Below are positions 44,621-54,652 of a DNA stretch of 64,000 nt, piece by piece (position 1 is the stretch's first letter; each line of letters opens with the position of its first letter). This DNA is from Mycolicibacterium doricum. GTDB taxonomy: Bacteria > Actinomycetota > Actinomycetes > Mycobacteriales > Mycobacteriaceae. A program made the translations under genes and the position numbers. The stretch covers positions 1,426,001 to 1,490,000 of the forward strand of contig NZ_AP022605.1 in the NCBI RefSeq assembly GCF_010728155.1, read 5' to 3'. The notes beneath the pieces are model-generated. The model saw only the letters and a program-made list of their open reading frames with translations. It made no database searches and had not been told where the DNA came from.

Positions 44621-44959
44621 TCACCGATGCGGTGTCGCCACGTTCACCGGCCGCAGCGTTCCCTTGGCCGGGTCACCGGCCGGGACCGGTTCAAGCATCT
44701 TGATGTCGGGAGCGCCGTCGAGGTGTTCGCCGACCTCGGCGAACAAAGTGGTGAAACCGGGCGCAGTGCTGTGGGTCTTCAGCGCGTCCGCGTCGGCCCA
44801 CTGTTCGACGAACACGAATGTGCCGTTGGCCTCGTGCAGCGAGTAAAGGTCGCAGCCCGGCTCGGAGTGCACGCTCTCGATGGCCTTCTTGCACGCCTCT
44901 CGAACGGTGTCGACCGAATGGGGTTTGGCGGTCATGGTGGCGACGACGACTACGGGCAT
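44621..44959 (-). CDS. Antibiotic biosynthesis monooxygenase (ABM) domain protein (Rv2749-type)
   Basis: 112 residues with one ABM ferredoxin-like dimeric barrel: VVVATMTAKPHSVDTVREACK, GCDLYSLHEANGTFVFVEQWAD, then HSTAPGFTTLFAEV. Family members act on aromatic or polyketide substrates or on heme; the heme-degrader ligand set of MhuD is not evident, so the role is open. ATG 44959 has GAGGAG 10 nt upstream. The 111 bp between it and rnj contain no gene or convincing terminator. Confidence 0.82.
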   Translation of the reverse strand: MPVVVVATMTAKPHSVDTVREACKKAIESVHSEPGCDLYSLHEANGTFVFVEQWADADALKTHSTAPGFTTLFAEVGEHLDGAPDIKMLEPVPAGDPAKGTLRPVNVATPHR

Positions 44960-44993
44960 GGGCGGTGGACTCCTCGATGAGTGACGCCGGATA

Positions 44994-45005
44994 GGACAGC
45001 TGTCC
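44994..45005. promoter_or_regulatory. 12-bp perfect palindrome in the ABM/ftsK divergent spacer
   Basis: GGACAGCTGTCC lies 35 bp upstream of the ABM gene start and 98 bp from ftsK. Its position suits an operator for a dimeric repressor of the ABM gene, but no regulator gene is adjacent. Confidence 0.3.
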
Positions 45006-45091
45006 ACCCTACTCACTGCGACGTCGCCGAGACTCGGCCGAAACCATTCTGTGGCCGGTGTGGCTGGTGGTGGTTCTGAGACGGATGCGAC

Positions 45092-45097
45092 TAGGCT
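45092..45097 (+). promoter_or_regulatory. Candidate -10 element (TAGGCT) of ftsK
   Basis: TAGGCT ends 6 nt before the ftsK ATG, consistent with a leaderless transcript. Confidence 0.5.
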
Positions 45098-45103
45098 GGG
45101 CCA

Positions 45104-47650
<2,547 letters not shown>

Positions 47651-47694
47651 TGTCGGTGCCGAGATCGACGAAATGGCGGCGGGTACTCGTACTT

Positions 47695-47722
47695 TCGCGC
47701 CGGTTTGTTCGTTTCGGCGCGA
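47695..47722. terminator. Stem-loop between convergent ftsK and argA
   Basis: TCGCGCCG (47695-47702) and CGGCGCGA (47715-47722) form a perfect 8-bp GC-rich stem with a T-rich 12-nt loop, just before the argA stop. Without a long U-tract it is not a canonical intrinsic terminator, but position between convergent genes supports a bidirectional one. Confidence 0.5.
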
Positions 47723-47725
47723 GAA

Positions 47726-48259
47726 TCAGAGGGTGAGGAGCATCCGGGTGTTGCCCAGGATATTGGGCTTGACGTAGGAGAGGTCCAGGAACTCGGCGAC
47801 GCCGGTGTCGTATGAGCGGCACATCTCCTCGTACACCTCCGCGGTGACCGGTGTGCCGTCGATCTCGGCGAAGCCGTGCCGAGCGAAGAACTCCACCTCG
47901 AAGGTCAGCACGAAAATCCGTTGCAGACGCAGTTCGCGCGCCACGTCGAGCAGCCGCTCGACGATGACGTGTCCGACACCGCGTCCCCGGACCTTGGGGT
48001 GCACCGCCACAGTGCGCACCTCGCCGAGGTCAGCCCACAGCACGTGGAGGGCGCCGCAGCCGATCAGCTCGTCGTCGAGCTCGGCCACCCAGAACTCCTG
48101 CACCGACTCGTAGATGTTGACCAGGTTCTTCTCGAGCAGGATCCTGCCGGCGTAGATGTCGACGAGCCCCTTGATCGCCGGTACGTCGGAGGTGCGCGCC
48201 CGGCGCACGATGACCTCCCCGGCGACCTTCTCGGCGATGTTCGGATCCGCTGCGCTCAC
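47726..48259 (-). CDS. argA: Amino-acid N-acetyltransferase (N-acetylglutamate synthase, ArgA/Rv2747 type)
   Basis: 177-residue stand-alone GNAT enzyme catalysing the first step of arginine synthesis, acetyl-CoA plus glutamate/glutamine. Acetyl-CoA loop: VRTVAVHPKVRGRGVGHVIVERL near 80-100; the opening VRRARTSDVPAIKGLVDIYAG is conserved in Rv2747. It lacks the kinase-like domain of E. coli ArgA. GTG 48259 is 6 nt from a TATTCT -10, so probably leaderless; divergent from pgsA3. Confidence 0.9.
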   Translation of the reverse strand: MSAADPNIAEKVAGEVIVRRARTSDVPAIKGLVDIYAGRILLEKNLVNIYESVQEFWVAELDDELIGCGALHVLWADLGEVRTVAVHPKVRGRGVGHVIVERLLDVARELRLQRIFVLTFEVEFFARHGFAEIDGTPVTAEVYEEMCRSYDTGVAEFLDLSYVKPNILGNTRMLLTL

Positions 48260-48265
48260 GCTGCG

Positions 48266-48294
48266 AGAATATCGGCAGCGCCAACCGATATTCT
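48266..48294. promoter_or_regulatory. Symmetric divergent promoter of argA and pgsA3
   Basis: AGAATATCGG (48266-48275) and CCGATATTCT (48285-48294) are perfect 10-bp inverted arms around a 9-bp centre. Read outward, each strand presents TATTCT ending 6 nt before a GTG start: argA at 48259 and pgsA3 at 48301. The arms therefore carry both -10 boxes; a protein binding the palindrome would block both. Confidence 0.65.
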
Positions 48295-48300
48295 GTTGCG

Positions 48301-48906
48301 GTGTCGGGCCCGTCTCCTACTGATCCGGTGGTGCCGCGCGCCCGAGTGGCGAATATCGCCAATGTGCTGACCGGTGTGCGGTTCCTCCTCGTGCCGGTGT
48401 TCCTGGCCGCGCTGTTCGTCGGAGACGGTCATGAAACGCACTGGAGGGTCGTGGCTTTCGTCGTGTTCGCGGTGGCGGTGATCACCGACCGCTTCGACGG
48501 CGCGCTGGCCCGCAGTTACGGCATGGTCACCGAGTTCGGCACGCTCGCGGACCCGATCGCCGACAAGGCTCTCATCGGCGCCGCGCTGATCGGGCTGTCG
48601 GTGCTCGGAGATCTGCCGTGGTGGGTCACCGTGGTCATCCTCGCTCGCGAACTCGGTGTGACGGTGTTGCGCTTGGCGGTGCTGCGCCACGGGGTGATCC
48701 CGGCAAGTCGCGGCGGCAAGCTCAAGACCCTCGTGCAGGCGGCCGCGATCGGGCTCTTCGTGCTGCCTCTGGCGGCCTGGCCCGGACCGTGGCTCTCGCT
48801 GGCCTGGGTGATCATGGTGGCCGCCGTCGCGCTGACGCTGCTCACCGGGGTGGACTACGTACTCTCGGCGATACGGGACTCCCGTGAACGACCCGCTGCT
48901 CACTGA
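48301..48906 (+). CDS. pgsA3: CDP-alcohol phosphatidyltransferase PgsA3
   Basis: Integral membrane enzyme of phospholipid synthesis, annotated as CDP-diacylglycerol:glycerol-3-phosphate phosphatidyltransferase; 201 residues and five to six hydrophobic segments. The signature D-x2-DG-x2-AR-x8-G-x3-D-x3-D is intact (DRFDGALAR ... GTLADPIAD, near residues 63-88). GTG 48301 is leaderless-like. Overlaps the CinA-like gene by 23 bp. Confidence 0.92.
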   Translation: MSGPSPTDPVVPRARVANIANVLTGVRFLLVPVFLAALFVGDGHETHWRVVAFVVFAVAVITDRFDGALARSYGMVTEFGTLADPIADKALIGAALIGLSVLGDLPWWVTVVILARELGVTVLRLAVLRHGVIPASRGGKLKTLVQAAAIGLFVLPLAAWPGPWLSLAWVIMVAAVALTLLTGVDYVLSAIRDSRERPAAH

Positions 48907-49372
48907 CAACGCCCGCGCGCTGGTCGCCGACCTGACCGTGCGCCATCAGAGCGTGGCGACGGGGGAGTCGCTGACCGCTGGCCTGCTGGCCGCGACGCTG
49001 GCCGGCGTCCCAGGATCGAGTGCCGTGCTGCGAGGTGGCCTGGTCACCTACGTCGAGGACACCAAGATCGCGCTCGCAGGGGTGGCCCCACAGGTTCTCG
49101 ACGCTGTCGGACCCGTCGCCGCCCCCACCGCGCGGGCGCTCGCTGTCGGCGCGCGGCAGCGCTGCGGCGCTACCTGGGGGGTGGGACTGACCGGGGTGGC
49201 CGGACCGGAACCGCACGGTGGCCACCCGGTGGGCGCCGTGTTCCTCGGCCTGGCCGGACCGATCGACACCGAGGTCTTCGAACTGGGCCTGAGCGGTTCC
49301 CGGTGGGACATCCGAAAGGCCGCGGTCGACGAGGCGATCGCACGCCTGCGCGCTCTCGTCGAAGCGCAGTGA
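48884..49372 (+). CDS. CinA C-terminal family nicotinamide-nucleotide amidohydrolase (PncC)
   Basis: 162 residues corresponding only to the CinA C-domain, which deamidates NMN to NaMN. Catalytic region: SVATGESLTAGLLAATLAGVPGSS near 27-50 (Ser/Lys-type loop), VGLTGVAGPEPHGGHPVG near 98-115. GTG 48884 lies inside pgsA3 (23-bp overlap), so translation is coupled. 83 bp separate it from clgR, a gap holding a SigE-type promoter. Confidence 0.88.
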   Translation: MNDPLLTDNARALVADLTVRHQSVATGESLTAGLLAATLAGVPGSSAVLRGGLVTYVEDTKIALAGVAPQVLDAVGPVAAPTARALAVGARQRCGATWGVGLTGVAGPEPHGGHPVGAVFLGLAGPIDTEVFELGLSGSRWDIRKAAVDEAIARLRALVEAQ

Positions 49373-49393
49373 TCTGAAACTCTTTCGCGGCTG

Positions 49394-49419
49394 GGAACCG
49401 CGTCGGCGTCCGCCGCGTT
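49394..49419 (+). promoter_or_regulatory. SigE/SigH-type ECF promoter of clgR-pspA-pspM
   Basis: GGAACC (49394-49399), 16-bp spacer, CGTT (49416-49419) match the mycobacterial ECF consensus GGAAC-N16/17-GTT. It is 36 bp upstream of the clgR ATG. The M. tuberculosis clgR-pspA operon is SigE-dependent and activated by envelope stress. Confidence 0.6.
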
Positions 49420-49455
49420 GTGCAGGTAGCAACCCAGCCAACGAAGGAGGGCACG

Positions 49456-49773
49456 ATGGCGGCATTGCTGCGCGAGGTGATCGGTGACGTGCTGCGCCGT
49501 GCTCGCACCTCGCAGGGCCGCACTCTGCGCGAAGTCTCTGACACCGCCCGGGTCAGCCTGGGTTATCTCTCCGAGGTCGAACGTGGCCGTAAGGAAGCGT
49601 CCAGCGAACTTCTCAGCGCGATCTGCGGAGCACTCGACGTCCCGCTGTCTCGGGTGCTCGTCGATGCGGGCGAGGAACTGGCCGATCAGGAACACGCCGC
49701 CGCGCGGTTGTCGAACATCGACGTGACGACAAAGGTCGTGATTCCGCAGGCTGTGTCGATGGCCGTTGCCTGA
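49456..49773 (+). CDS. clgR: XRE-family regulator ClgR
   Basis: 105 residues. Helix-turn-helix near 20-50 ([28 protein letters not shown]), the ClgR signature, and the C-terminal [11 protein letters not shown] tail that is a proteolysis signal for ClpP in relatives. It activates clp genes and, in M. tuberculosis, pspA. ATG 49456 is preceded by AAGGAGG 6 nt upstream; the frame is open to 49420. First gene of the Psp unit. Confidence 0.93.
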   Translation: MAALLREVIGDVLRRARTSQGRTLREVSDTARVSLGYLSEVERGRKEASSELLSAICGALDVPLSRVLVDAGEELADQEHAAARLSNIDVTTKVVIPQAVSMAVA

Positions 49774-49905
49774 GAGGTGGCCTGACAGCGCCTCCCATCT
49801 CCCGACGGGGGTGTGGCGACGTGCGCAGAACCGATAAGTTGGCAGCAGGAAACCGACGCGACAGAGCGTCGGATAGTCGACAAGACCCGAAGGCGGAGTG
49901 AACCG

Positions 49906-50748
49906 ATGGCCAACCCGTTCGTCAAGGCGTGGAAGTACCTGATGGCGCTGTTCAGCTCGAGGGTCGACGAATACGCCGATCCGAAGGTGCAGATTCAGCA
50001 GGCGATCGAAGAGGCGCAGCGCCAGCATCAGGCATTGACCCAGCAGGCGGCCCAGGTCATCGGCAACCAGCGCCAGCTGGAGATGAGGCTGAACCGGCAG
50101 CTAGCCGACATCGAGAAGCTCCAGGTCAACGTTCGCCAGGCACTGACCCTGGCCGATCAGGCCGTGGCCAACGGTGACGCCGCCAAGGCCACCGAGTACA
50201 ACAACGCCGCCGAAGCCTTCGCCGCCCAGCTGGTGACGGCCGAACAGAGCGTGGAAGACCTCAAGACGCTGCACGACCAGGCGTTGCAGGCGGCCGGCCA
50301 GGCCAAGAAGGCCGTGGAGCAGAACGCGATGATGCTGCAGCAGAAGATCTCCGAGCGCACGAAGCTGCTCAGCCAGCTCGAGCAGGCCAAGATGCAGGAG
50401 CAGGTCAGCTCCTCCCTGCGGTCGATGAGCGAACTGGCGGCCCCGGGCACCACCCCAAGCCTCGACGAGGTGCGCCAGAAGATCGAGCGGCGCTACGCCA
50501 ACGCGATGGGTGAGGCGGAGCTGGCGCAGAACTCTGTGCAGGGCCGAATGCTCGAAGTCCAGCAGGCCACCGTGCAGATGGCCGGCCATTCGCGGCTCGA
50601 GCAGATCCGCGCGTCGATGCGGGGTGAGGCACTGCCGTCCGGCGGCGGTGAGGCACTGCCGTCCGGCGGCGCCACAGCGGCCGCAAACCCGGCCACCCCG
50701 GCCACCAACCCGGCTCACCCGACGCCGGAAAATCCGTTGTCACCGTAG
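49906..50748 (+). CDS. pspA: PspA/IM30 phage-shock protein (35-kDa antigen type)
   Basis: 280 residues, ESCRT-III-like coiled-coil protein that coats and protects the cytoplasmic membrane. N-terminal amphipathic helix [19 protein letters not shown], then long coiled coil (about 25-220). The C-terminal tail has a perfect octapeptide duplication (GEALPSGG) followed by Ala/Pro/Thr-rich sequence, absent from the core fold. GGCGGAG lies upstream of ATG 49906. Binds ClgR and PspM in M. tuberculosis, a feedback circuit on the operon. Confidence 0.94.
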   Translation: MANPFVKAWKYLMALFSSRVDEYADPKVQIQQAIEEAQRQHQALTQQAAQVIGNQRQLEMRLNRQLADIEKLQVNVRQALTLADQAVANGDAAKATEYNNAAEAFAAQLVTAEQSVEDLKTLHDQALQAAGQAKKAVEQNAMMLQQKISERTKLLSQLEQAKMQEQVSSSLRSMSELAAPGTTPSLDEVRQKIERRYANAMGEAELAQNSVQGRMLEVQQATVQMAGHSRLEQIRASMRGEALPSGGGEALPSGGATAAANPATPATNPAHPTPENPLSP

Positions 50749-50815
50749 TTCTCGCGAGGTGAGGTAGTTCTCGCGAGGTGAGGCAGTGAAGACCGCGAGG
50801 TGAGGCAGTGAAGAC
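50745..50815 (+). repeat. Overlapping 19-bp and 22-bp tandem duplications at the pspA/pspM junction
   Basis: A 19-bp unit (GTAGTTCTCGCGAGGTGAG) is repeated at 50745-50763 and 50764-50782, the first copy carrying the pspA TAG. A 22-bp unit starting CGCGAGGTGAGGCAGTGAAG is repeated at 50772-50793 and 50794-50815. The 22-bp duplication copies the ribosome site and GTG of pspM. It creates a decoy GTG at 50786 that encodes VKTAR and stops at 50803, just before the true GTG 50808. Confidence 0.92.
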
Positions 50816-51647
50816 CCAGACCCGACAGGCGCCGACGGCGTGGCGCTCGATGCTGCAGCGCGGGGTGGACACCGCTGCCGAACTGTCCGATGTGGTGGCC
50901 GACAAACTGCACGCCGCCGCCGACCCGCGGGCCAAGCTGCTCCGCAAGCGGCGCTGGGCCCTGCGGCTCGGGTTGTTCTTCACGGTCACCAGCGTGTTCT
51001 GGATCCTGATCACCGCCGTGCTGGCCGCCTGGAGTACGCCGTTCTGGGTGTTCATCATCACCGGGGCGATCGCCGCCGGAGCGATGTTCCCCGCCACCTT
51101 GTTGCTGCTGCGCTATCGCTGGCTGCGCGCCGAACCGCTGCCGCCCGCGCGTGCGCGTGGAGCGCGCCGGCTACCCCCGTGGAACTCGGCGGCACGGGCG
51201 CCGATGGCCGCCCTGACCTCCGCCGAGCGCGGGTTCTTCTCCCTGCTCGGCGTGCTGGAGCGGGGCCGCATGCTGCCGCAGCATGAACTGCGGGAGTTGA
51301 CGATGGCGGCCCAGCAGAGCGCGGCGACCATGTCCGCCACTGCGGCCGAGGTGGTGTCGATGGAACGCGCGATGGCCTCGGCGCCGCAGTCGCGCGCGCA
51401 TCTGCAGTCGACGGTCCGGGCGTTCACCGCCCAGATGGATCAGGGTGTGCGGCAGTACCACGAGATGGTGGACGCGGCAGCGCAGCTCGTGTCGGCGGCC
51501 AACAACGGCCCGATGTCGAGTTCGCCGCTGTCCAATACCACGATGCACGGCCGGCGCTACCGCGAGGAGCTGGTCAACGCCACCGATCGGCTGCAGGGCT
51601 GGGCGCAGGCGTTCGACGAACTGGGGCACCTGCGCCGCGGCGCCTGA
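50808..51647 (+). CDS. pspM: Membrane protein PspM (Rv2743c-type)
   Basis: 279 residues. Two adjacent transmembrane segments (about 52-73 and 75-100; LGLFFTVTSVFWILITAVLAA then FWVFIITGAIAAGAMF), a basic linker and a soluble helical C-terminal half. The M. tuberculosis orthologue anchors PspA at the membrane. GTG 50808 is the second of two identical duplicated initiation regions. No orthologue of the next M. tuberculosis gene (Rv2742c) follows; ephG is 3 bp away on the other strand. Confidence 0.88.
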   Translation: MKTQTRQAPTAWRSMLQRGVDTAAELSDVVADKLHAAADPRAKLLRKRRWALRLGLFFTVTSVFWILITAVLAAWSTPFWVFIITGAIAAGAMFPATLLLLRYRWLRAEPLPPARARGARRLPPWNSAARAPMAALTSAERGFFSLLGVLERGRMLPQHELRELTMAAQQSAATMSATAAEVVSMERAMASAPQSRAHLQSTVRAFTAQMDQGVRQYHEMVDAAAQLVSAANNGPMSSSPLSNTTMHGRRYREELVNATDRLQGWAQAFDELGHLRRGA

Positions 51648-51650
51648 CCC

Positions 51651-52100
51651 CTAGAGGGTGGGCCGCAGCGCAGGGAACGGCACGGCCAGCAGCCCGCGGA
51701 CCGTCGCCCTGAGGAAGTCGAGCGTGTCGAAGTAGTCGCGCCACAGCGTGATGCGGCCGGCATGGAGTTCGAAGACGCCGCACACCCAGAACTGGATACG
51801 CACCGGACCGAACTCGAGCACGTCGGTCCGTTCGGTGAGCACCGTGTCTCCCTCGGCGGCGACGCGGTGCACTTTGACCTCGAACCGCATCCGCCCCTGG
51901 CCGCTGCGGAAGATCTTGGTGATGCGTTCGCGGCCACGGATCGTCGGGAACCCCACGTTCTGCCAGGCGATGTGGTCGGCCATCAGTGAATCCGCGGCAT
52001 CGAAATCCTCGTCCTGAAGGGCGAACAGGAACGTCTCGACCGTGCGCGCGTTGGTGGTGCTCTGCAGGGCCGAGGTGGAACCGTTGCTCGATTCGGTCAT
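51651..52100 (-). CDS. ephG: Limonene-1,2-epoxide hydrolase family protein EphG
   Basis: 149 residues with the SnoaL/LEH cystatin-like fold; same length as M. tuberculosis Rv2740, which hydrolyses sterol/fatty epoxides. The catalytic Asp-Arg-Asp set is likely supplied by LMADHIAWQNVG, FEVKVHRV and LWRDYFDTLDFL, though I could not verify each residue. ATG 52100; adjoins pspM tail to tail with 3 bp between. Confidence 0.88.
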   Translation of the reverse strand: MTESSNGSTSALQSTTNARTVETFLFALQDEDFDAADSLMADHIAWQNVGFPTIRGRERITKIFRSGQGRMRFEVKVHRVAAEGDTVLTERTDVLEFGPVRIQFWVCGVFELHAGRITLWRDYFDTLDFLRATVRGLLAVPFPALRPTL

Positions 52101-52163
52101 GGTGGCCAAGGGTAGTCCCTCGCCCGGGCGCCGTCGGAGGAACAGCTGTGGCAGGGTGGGCGG

Positions 52164-53327
52164 GTGCGTGTCGCTGTCGTCGCCGGTCCCGACCCCGGCC
52201 ACGCGTTCCCCGCGATCTCGTTGTGCCGCAGGTTCGCCGCCGCCGGTGATGAGCCGACACTGCTGACCGGGGTGGAATGGCTCGACACCGCACGGGCGGC
52301 GGGAGTGTCCGCCGAAGAACTCCTCGGACTCGACCCGACCGCTGCCGACGACGACTCCGACGCCGGCGCCAAGATCCATCGGCGGGCCGCGCGGATGGCG
52401 GTGCTCAACGCATCCCTGATCGAGGCGCTCGCGCCAGACCTCGTGGTGTCCGACGTCATCACCGCCTGCGGTGGCATGGCCGCCGAACTGCTCGGCCTGC
52501 CCTGGGTCGAACTCAGCCCGCATCCGCTCTACCGTCCGTCGAAGGGGTTGCCACCGCTGGGCAGTGGCCTCGCCCCGGGGGTGGGCGTGCGCGGCCGGCT
52601 GCGCGACGCCGTGATGCGGGCACTGACGGCCCGGTCCTGGCGGCAAGGACTGCGGCAGCGCGCCGAGGCGCGGGTGGGTATCGGGCTGCCCGCCGACGAC
52701 CCCGGCCCGTTGCGGCGCCTGATCGCCACGCTTCCCGCCCTCGAGGTGCCGCGCCCGGACTGGCCCGCCGAGGCGGTGATGGTGGGTCCCTTGCACTTCG
52801 AACCGACCGACCAGGTGTTGCCAGTGCCGCCCGGTGACGGGCCGGTGGTGCTGGTCGCGCCGTCGACGGCCAGCACGGGGGAGCGCGGGGTCGCCGAGGT
52901 GGCGTTGGAGGCGCTGGCGCCGGGTGATGTCCTGCCCGGCGGTGCGCGGGTGGTGGTCTCGCGGCTGTCCGGTCCGGACGCGGCGGTGCCACCGTGGGCG
53001 GTCGTCGGGCTTGGCCGGCAGGACGAACTGCTCGTCCACGCCGACGTGGTGATCTGCGGGGGCGGGCACGGCATGGTGGCCAAGACGCTGCTGGCCGGGG
53101 TGCCGATGGTGGTGGTCCCCGGTGGCGGCGACCAATGGGAGATCGCCAATCGGGTTGTGCGTCAAGGCAGTGCGCGGCTGGTACGGCCACTGACCGCGGA
53201 CGCGCTGGCAACGGCCGTCCGTGAGGTGCTCGACGATCCGGGTTACCGGTCGGCGGCCCGGTCGGCGGCTGCGACCGCCGGCCAGGTCACCGATCCGATT
53301 CAGGTGTGCCACCGCGCGCTCGCGTAA
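52164..53327 (+). CDS. Glycosyltransferase, MGT/UGT-like GT-B fold (Rv2739c-type)
   Basis: 387 residues. N-terminal acceptor domain opens VAVVAGPDPGHAFPAISLCRRF; C-terminal donor domain has the signature ADVVICGGGHGMVAKTLLAGVPMVVVPGGGDQ near 295-325. That resembles macrolide/flavonoid glucosyltransferases. Donor and acceptor unknown. GTG 52164; divergent from ephG with 63 bp between. Confidence 0.88.
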   Translation: MRVAVVAGPDPGHAFPAISLCRRFAAAGDEPTLLTGVEWLDTARAAGVSAEELLGLDPTAADDDSDAGAKIHRRAARMAVLNASLIEALAPDLVVSDVITACGGMAAELLGLPWVELSPHPLYRPSKGLPPLGSGLAPGVGVRGRLRDAVMRALTARSWRQGLRQRAEARVGIGLPADDPGPLRRLIATLPALEVPRPDWPAEAVMVGPLHFEPTDQVLPVPPGDGPVVLVAPSTASTGERGVAEVALEALAPGDVLPGGARVVVSRLSGPDAAVPPWAVVGLGRQDELLVHADVVICGGGHGMVAKTLLAGVPMVVVPGGGDQWEIANRVVRQGSARLVRPLTADALATAVREVLDDPGYRSAARSAAATAGQVTDPIQVCHRALA

Positions 53328-53336
53328 TTTGATGTC

Positions 53337-53531
53337 GTGCGACTGACGGAATTCCGCGAACTCGTCGACGGCCAGTTCGGCACCATCCGTGGCCGGTCGC
53401 TGCTCGTCGACCATGTGCTCAGTGGGCTCGGCGGGCGCACCGCGGCACAGGCGATCGAGGACGGCGTCGAACCGCGTGACGTGTGGCGGGCGCTGTGCGC
53501 CGACTTCGACGTCCCGCGCGACCAGTGGTGA
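53337..53531 (+). CDS. DUF3046 family protein
   Basis: 64 residues, MRLTEFRELVDGQFG...ALCADFDVPRDQW, matching Rv2738c, which sits next to recA/recX in mycobacteria. Function unknown. GTG 53337, 9 bp after the glycosyltransferase. It marks the edge of the conserved block: instead of recA, the next genes are a minus-strand hydrogenase cluster. Confidence 0.88.
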   Translation: MRLTEFRELVDGQFGTIRGRSLLVDHVLSGLGGRTAAQAIEDGVEPRDVWRALCADFDVPRDQW

Positions 53532-53537
53532 GGCGGG

Positions 53538-53867
53538 TCAGTCCGCGGCGGACCCCGGCTTGACCGCACCGCCGGTGCGCGCGTCGCCGCCGTCGTCCAC
53601 CCCGGTGTCCGGTTTTGCGGTCGTCTGGCGACCCTCGTAGGGCGGTACGGCGGGTTCGGCGTCCGACGGCGGCGCCTCGGTTTTCTCGCGTCCGGTCTGT
53701 CCAAACCCGCCTCCCTCGTGGGCCGGCACCGTCTCGTCGCCGCGGTAGGTCCCCGACGGCCGGTCGGTCGGCCCACCCGACGGCTGATCGGAGCCGGTGT
53801 CGCGCGATCCCGGTGCGCCCCGCTGCTCCTGCGGTTCTTCGGACAGGTGTTCGTTCGAGGTGCTCAT
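53538..53867 (-). CDS. Hydrophilic low-complexity protein, function unknown
   Basis: 109 residues rich in Gly, Pro, Asp, Glu and Thr, with no hydrophobic core, signal or cysteine; predicted intrinsically disordered. GAGGAGG lies 5 nt upstream of ATG 53867, which supports translation. Convergent with DUF3046 (6 bp) and preceded by the last hydrogenase-cluster gene 40 bp upstream in the same direction. Whether it belongs to that cluster is unclear. Confidence 0.6.
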   Translation of the reverse strand: MSTSNEHLSEEPQEQRGAPGSRDTGSDQPSGGPTDRPSGTYRGDETVPAHEGGGFGQTGREKTEAPPSDAEPAVPPYEGRQTTAKPDTGVDDGGDARTGGAVKPGSAAD

Positions 53868-53907
53868 CTCGCCTCCTCTCGAGCGGCCGCAGCACACGGC
53901 CGCAGGT

Positions 53908-54651
53908 CTACTGTGTGGGCGCTCCTCGGTTGACGGCGGCGCGTATCAAGTTGACGAGGTCGAGCGTCGCCTGCGTCGCGGCCGTCAGCGCCATGACGTC
54001 GTCCTCGGTCAACACGTCGCAGACCCAGTCCCAGTGCGCGGCGACACGGTCACCCGGTCGCGGCGCGGGGATCAGCGACGCCCCGTCCCTGCGCCACCGC
54101 ACCCGTTCAGAGGTGGCCGCGCCGAGCGCCAGCGCGCCGCCGTCCACGGTCAACGGACGCGTACTCAGCGCGACGTGGTCGCTGTCCACGGATTCGACTG
54201 TCCCCGAACGGATTCGACATTGCTGCATGACCCGTATCGGTGTGGTCGGGTCGCGGTCGAGGAAACGCGCCCACGGATAGACGACGAAGACGTGAAAGCT
54301 GTGGTGGGCCAGTGCGGTCCCGGCGGGCACGGCGTCGAGCAGACCGGTCACCTGTCCGGTGAAGGCGCGTTGCAGCGCCTTGAGGAGTCCCTCGGCATCG
54401 ACGTCATGCAGCAGGCCGCCGCCGATCCAGTAACTGCGCACCACGTCTTCGTCGAGGACGTCGGTGTCACCTGCGGCCGCGGCCAGTGCTCGCAGGTACG
54501 GCCACGCGCCGTCGAACTCGCGGGCCTGTCCGGCCAACTCGGTGACCCCGCCGACGGTCGCGGTGCCCGGTGGACCGCAGTATCCGAGTTCGTTCGGCGG
54601 GAAGGCATACTGGGCGAAGAGTGTGTCGCCGCGACGCCTCGTCGGCAGCAT
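53908..54651 (-). CDS. Hydrogenase-cluster protein of unknown function (DUF6390-like)
   Basis: 247 residues, no known catalytic motif. Contains FAQYAFPPNELGYCGPPG at the N-terminus, an HHSFHVFVVYPWARFL stretch near 130, and is predicted mixed alpha/beta and soluble. I believe it belongs to DUF6390, found beside hydrogenase genes in actinobacteria. ATG 54651 begins one base after the hypE stop, so it is the distal gene of the hyp operon. A maturation or cofactor role is inference from position only. Confidence 0.7.
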   Translation of the reverse strand: MLPTRRRGDTLFAQYAFPPNELGYCGPPGTATVGGVTELAGQAREFDGAWPYLRALAAAAGDTDVLDEDVVRSYWIGGGLLHDVDAEGLLKALQRAFTGQVTGLLDAVPAGTALAHHSFHVFVVYPWARFLDRDPTTPIRVMQQCRIRSGTVESVDSDHVALSTRPLTVDGGALALGAATSERVRWRRDGASLIPAPRPGDRVAAHWDWVCDVLTEDDVMALTAATQATLDLVNLIRAAVNRGAPTQ

Positions 54652-54652
54652 G

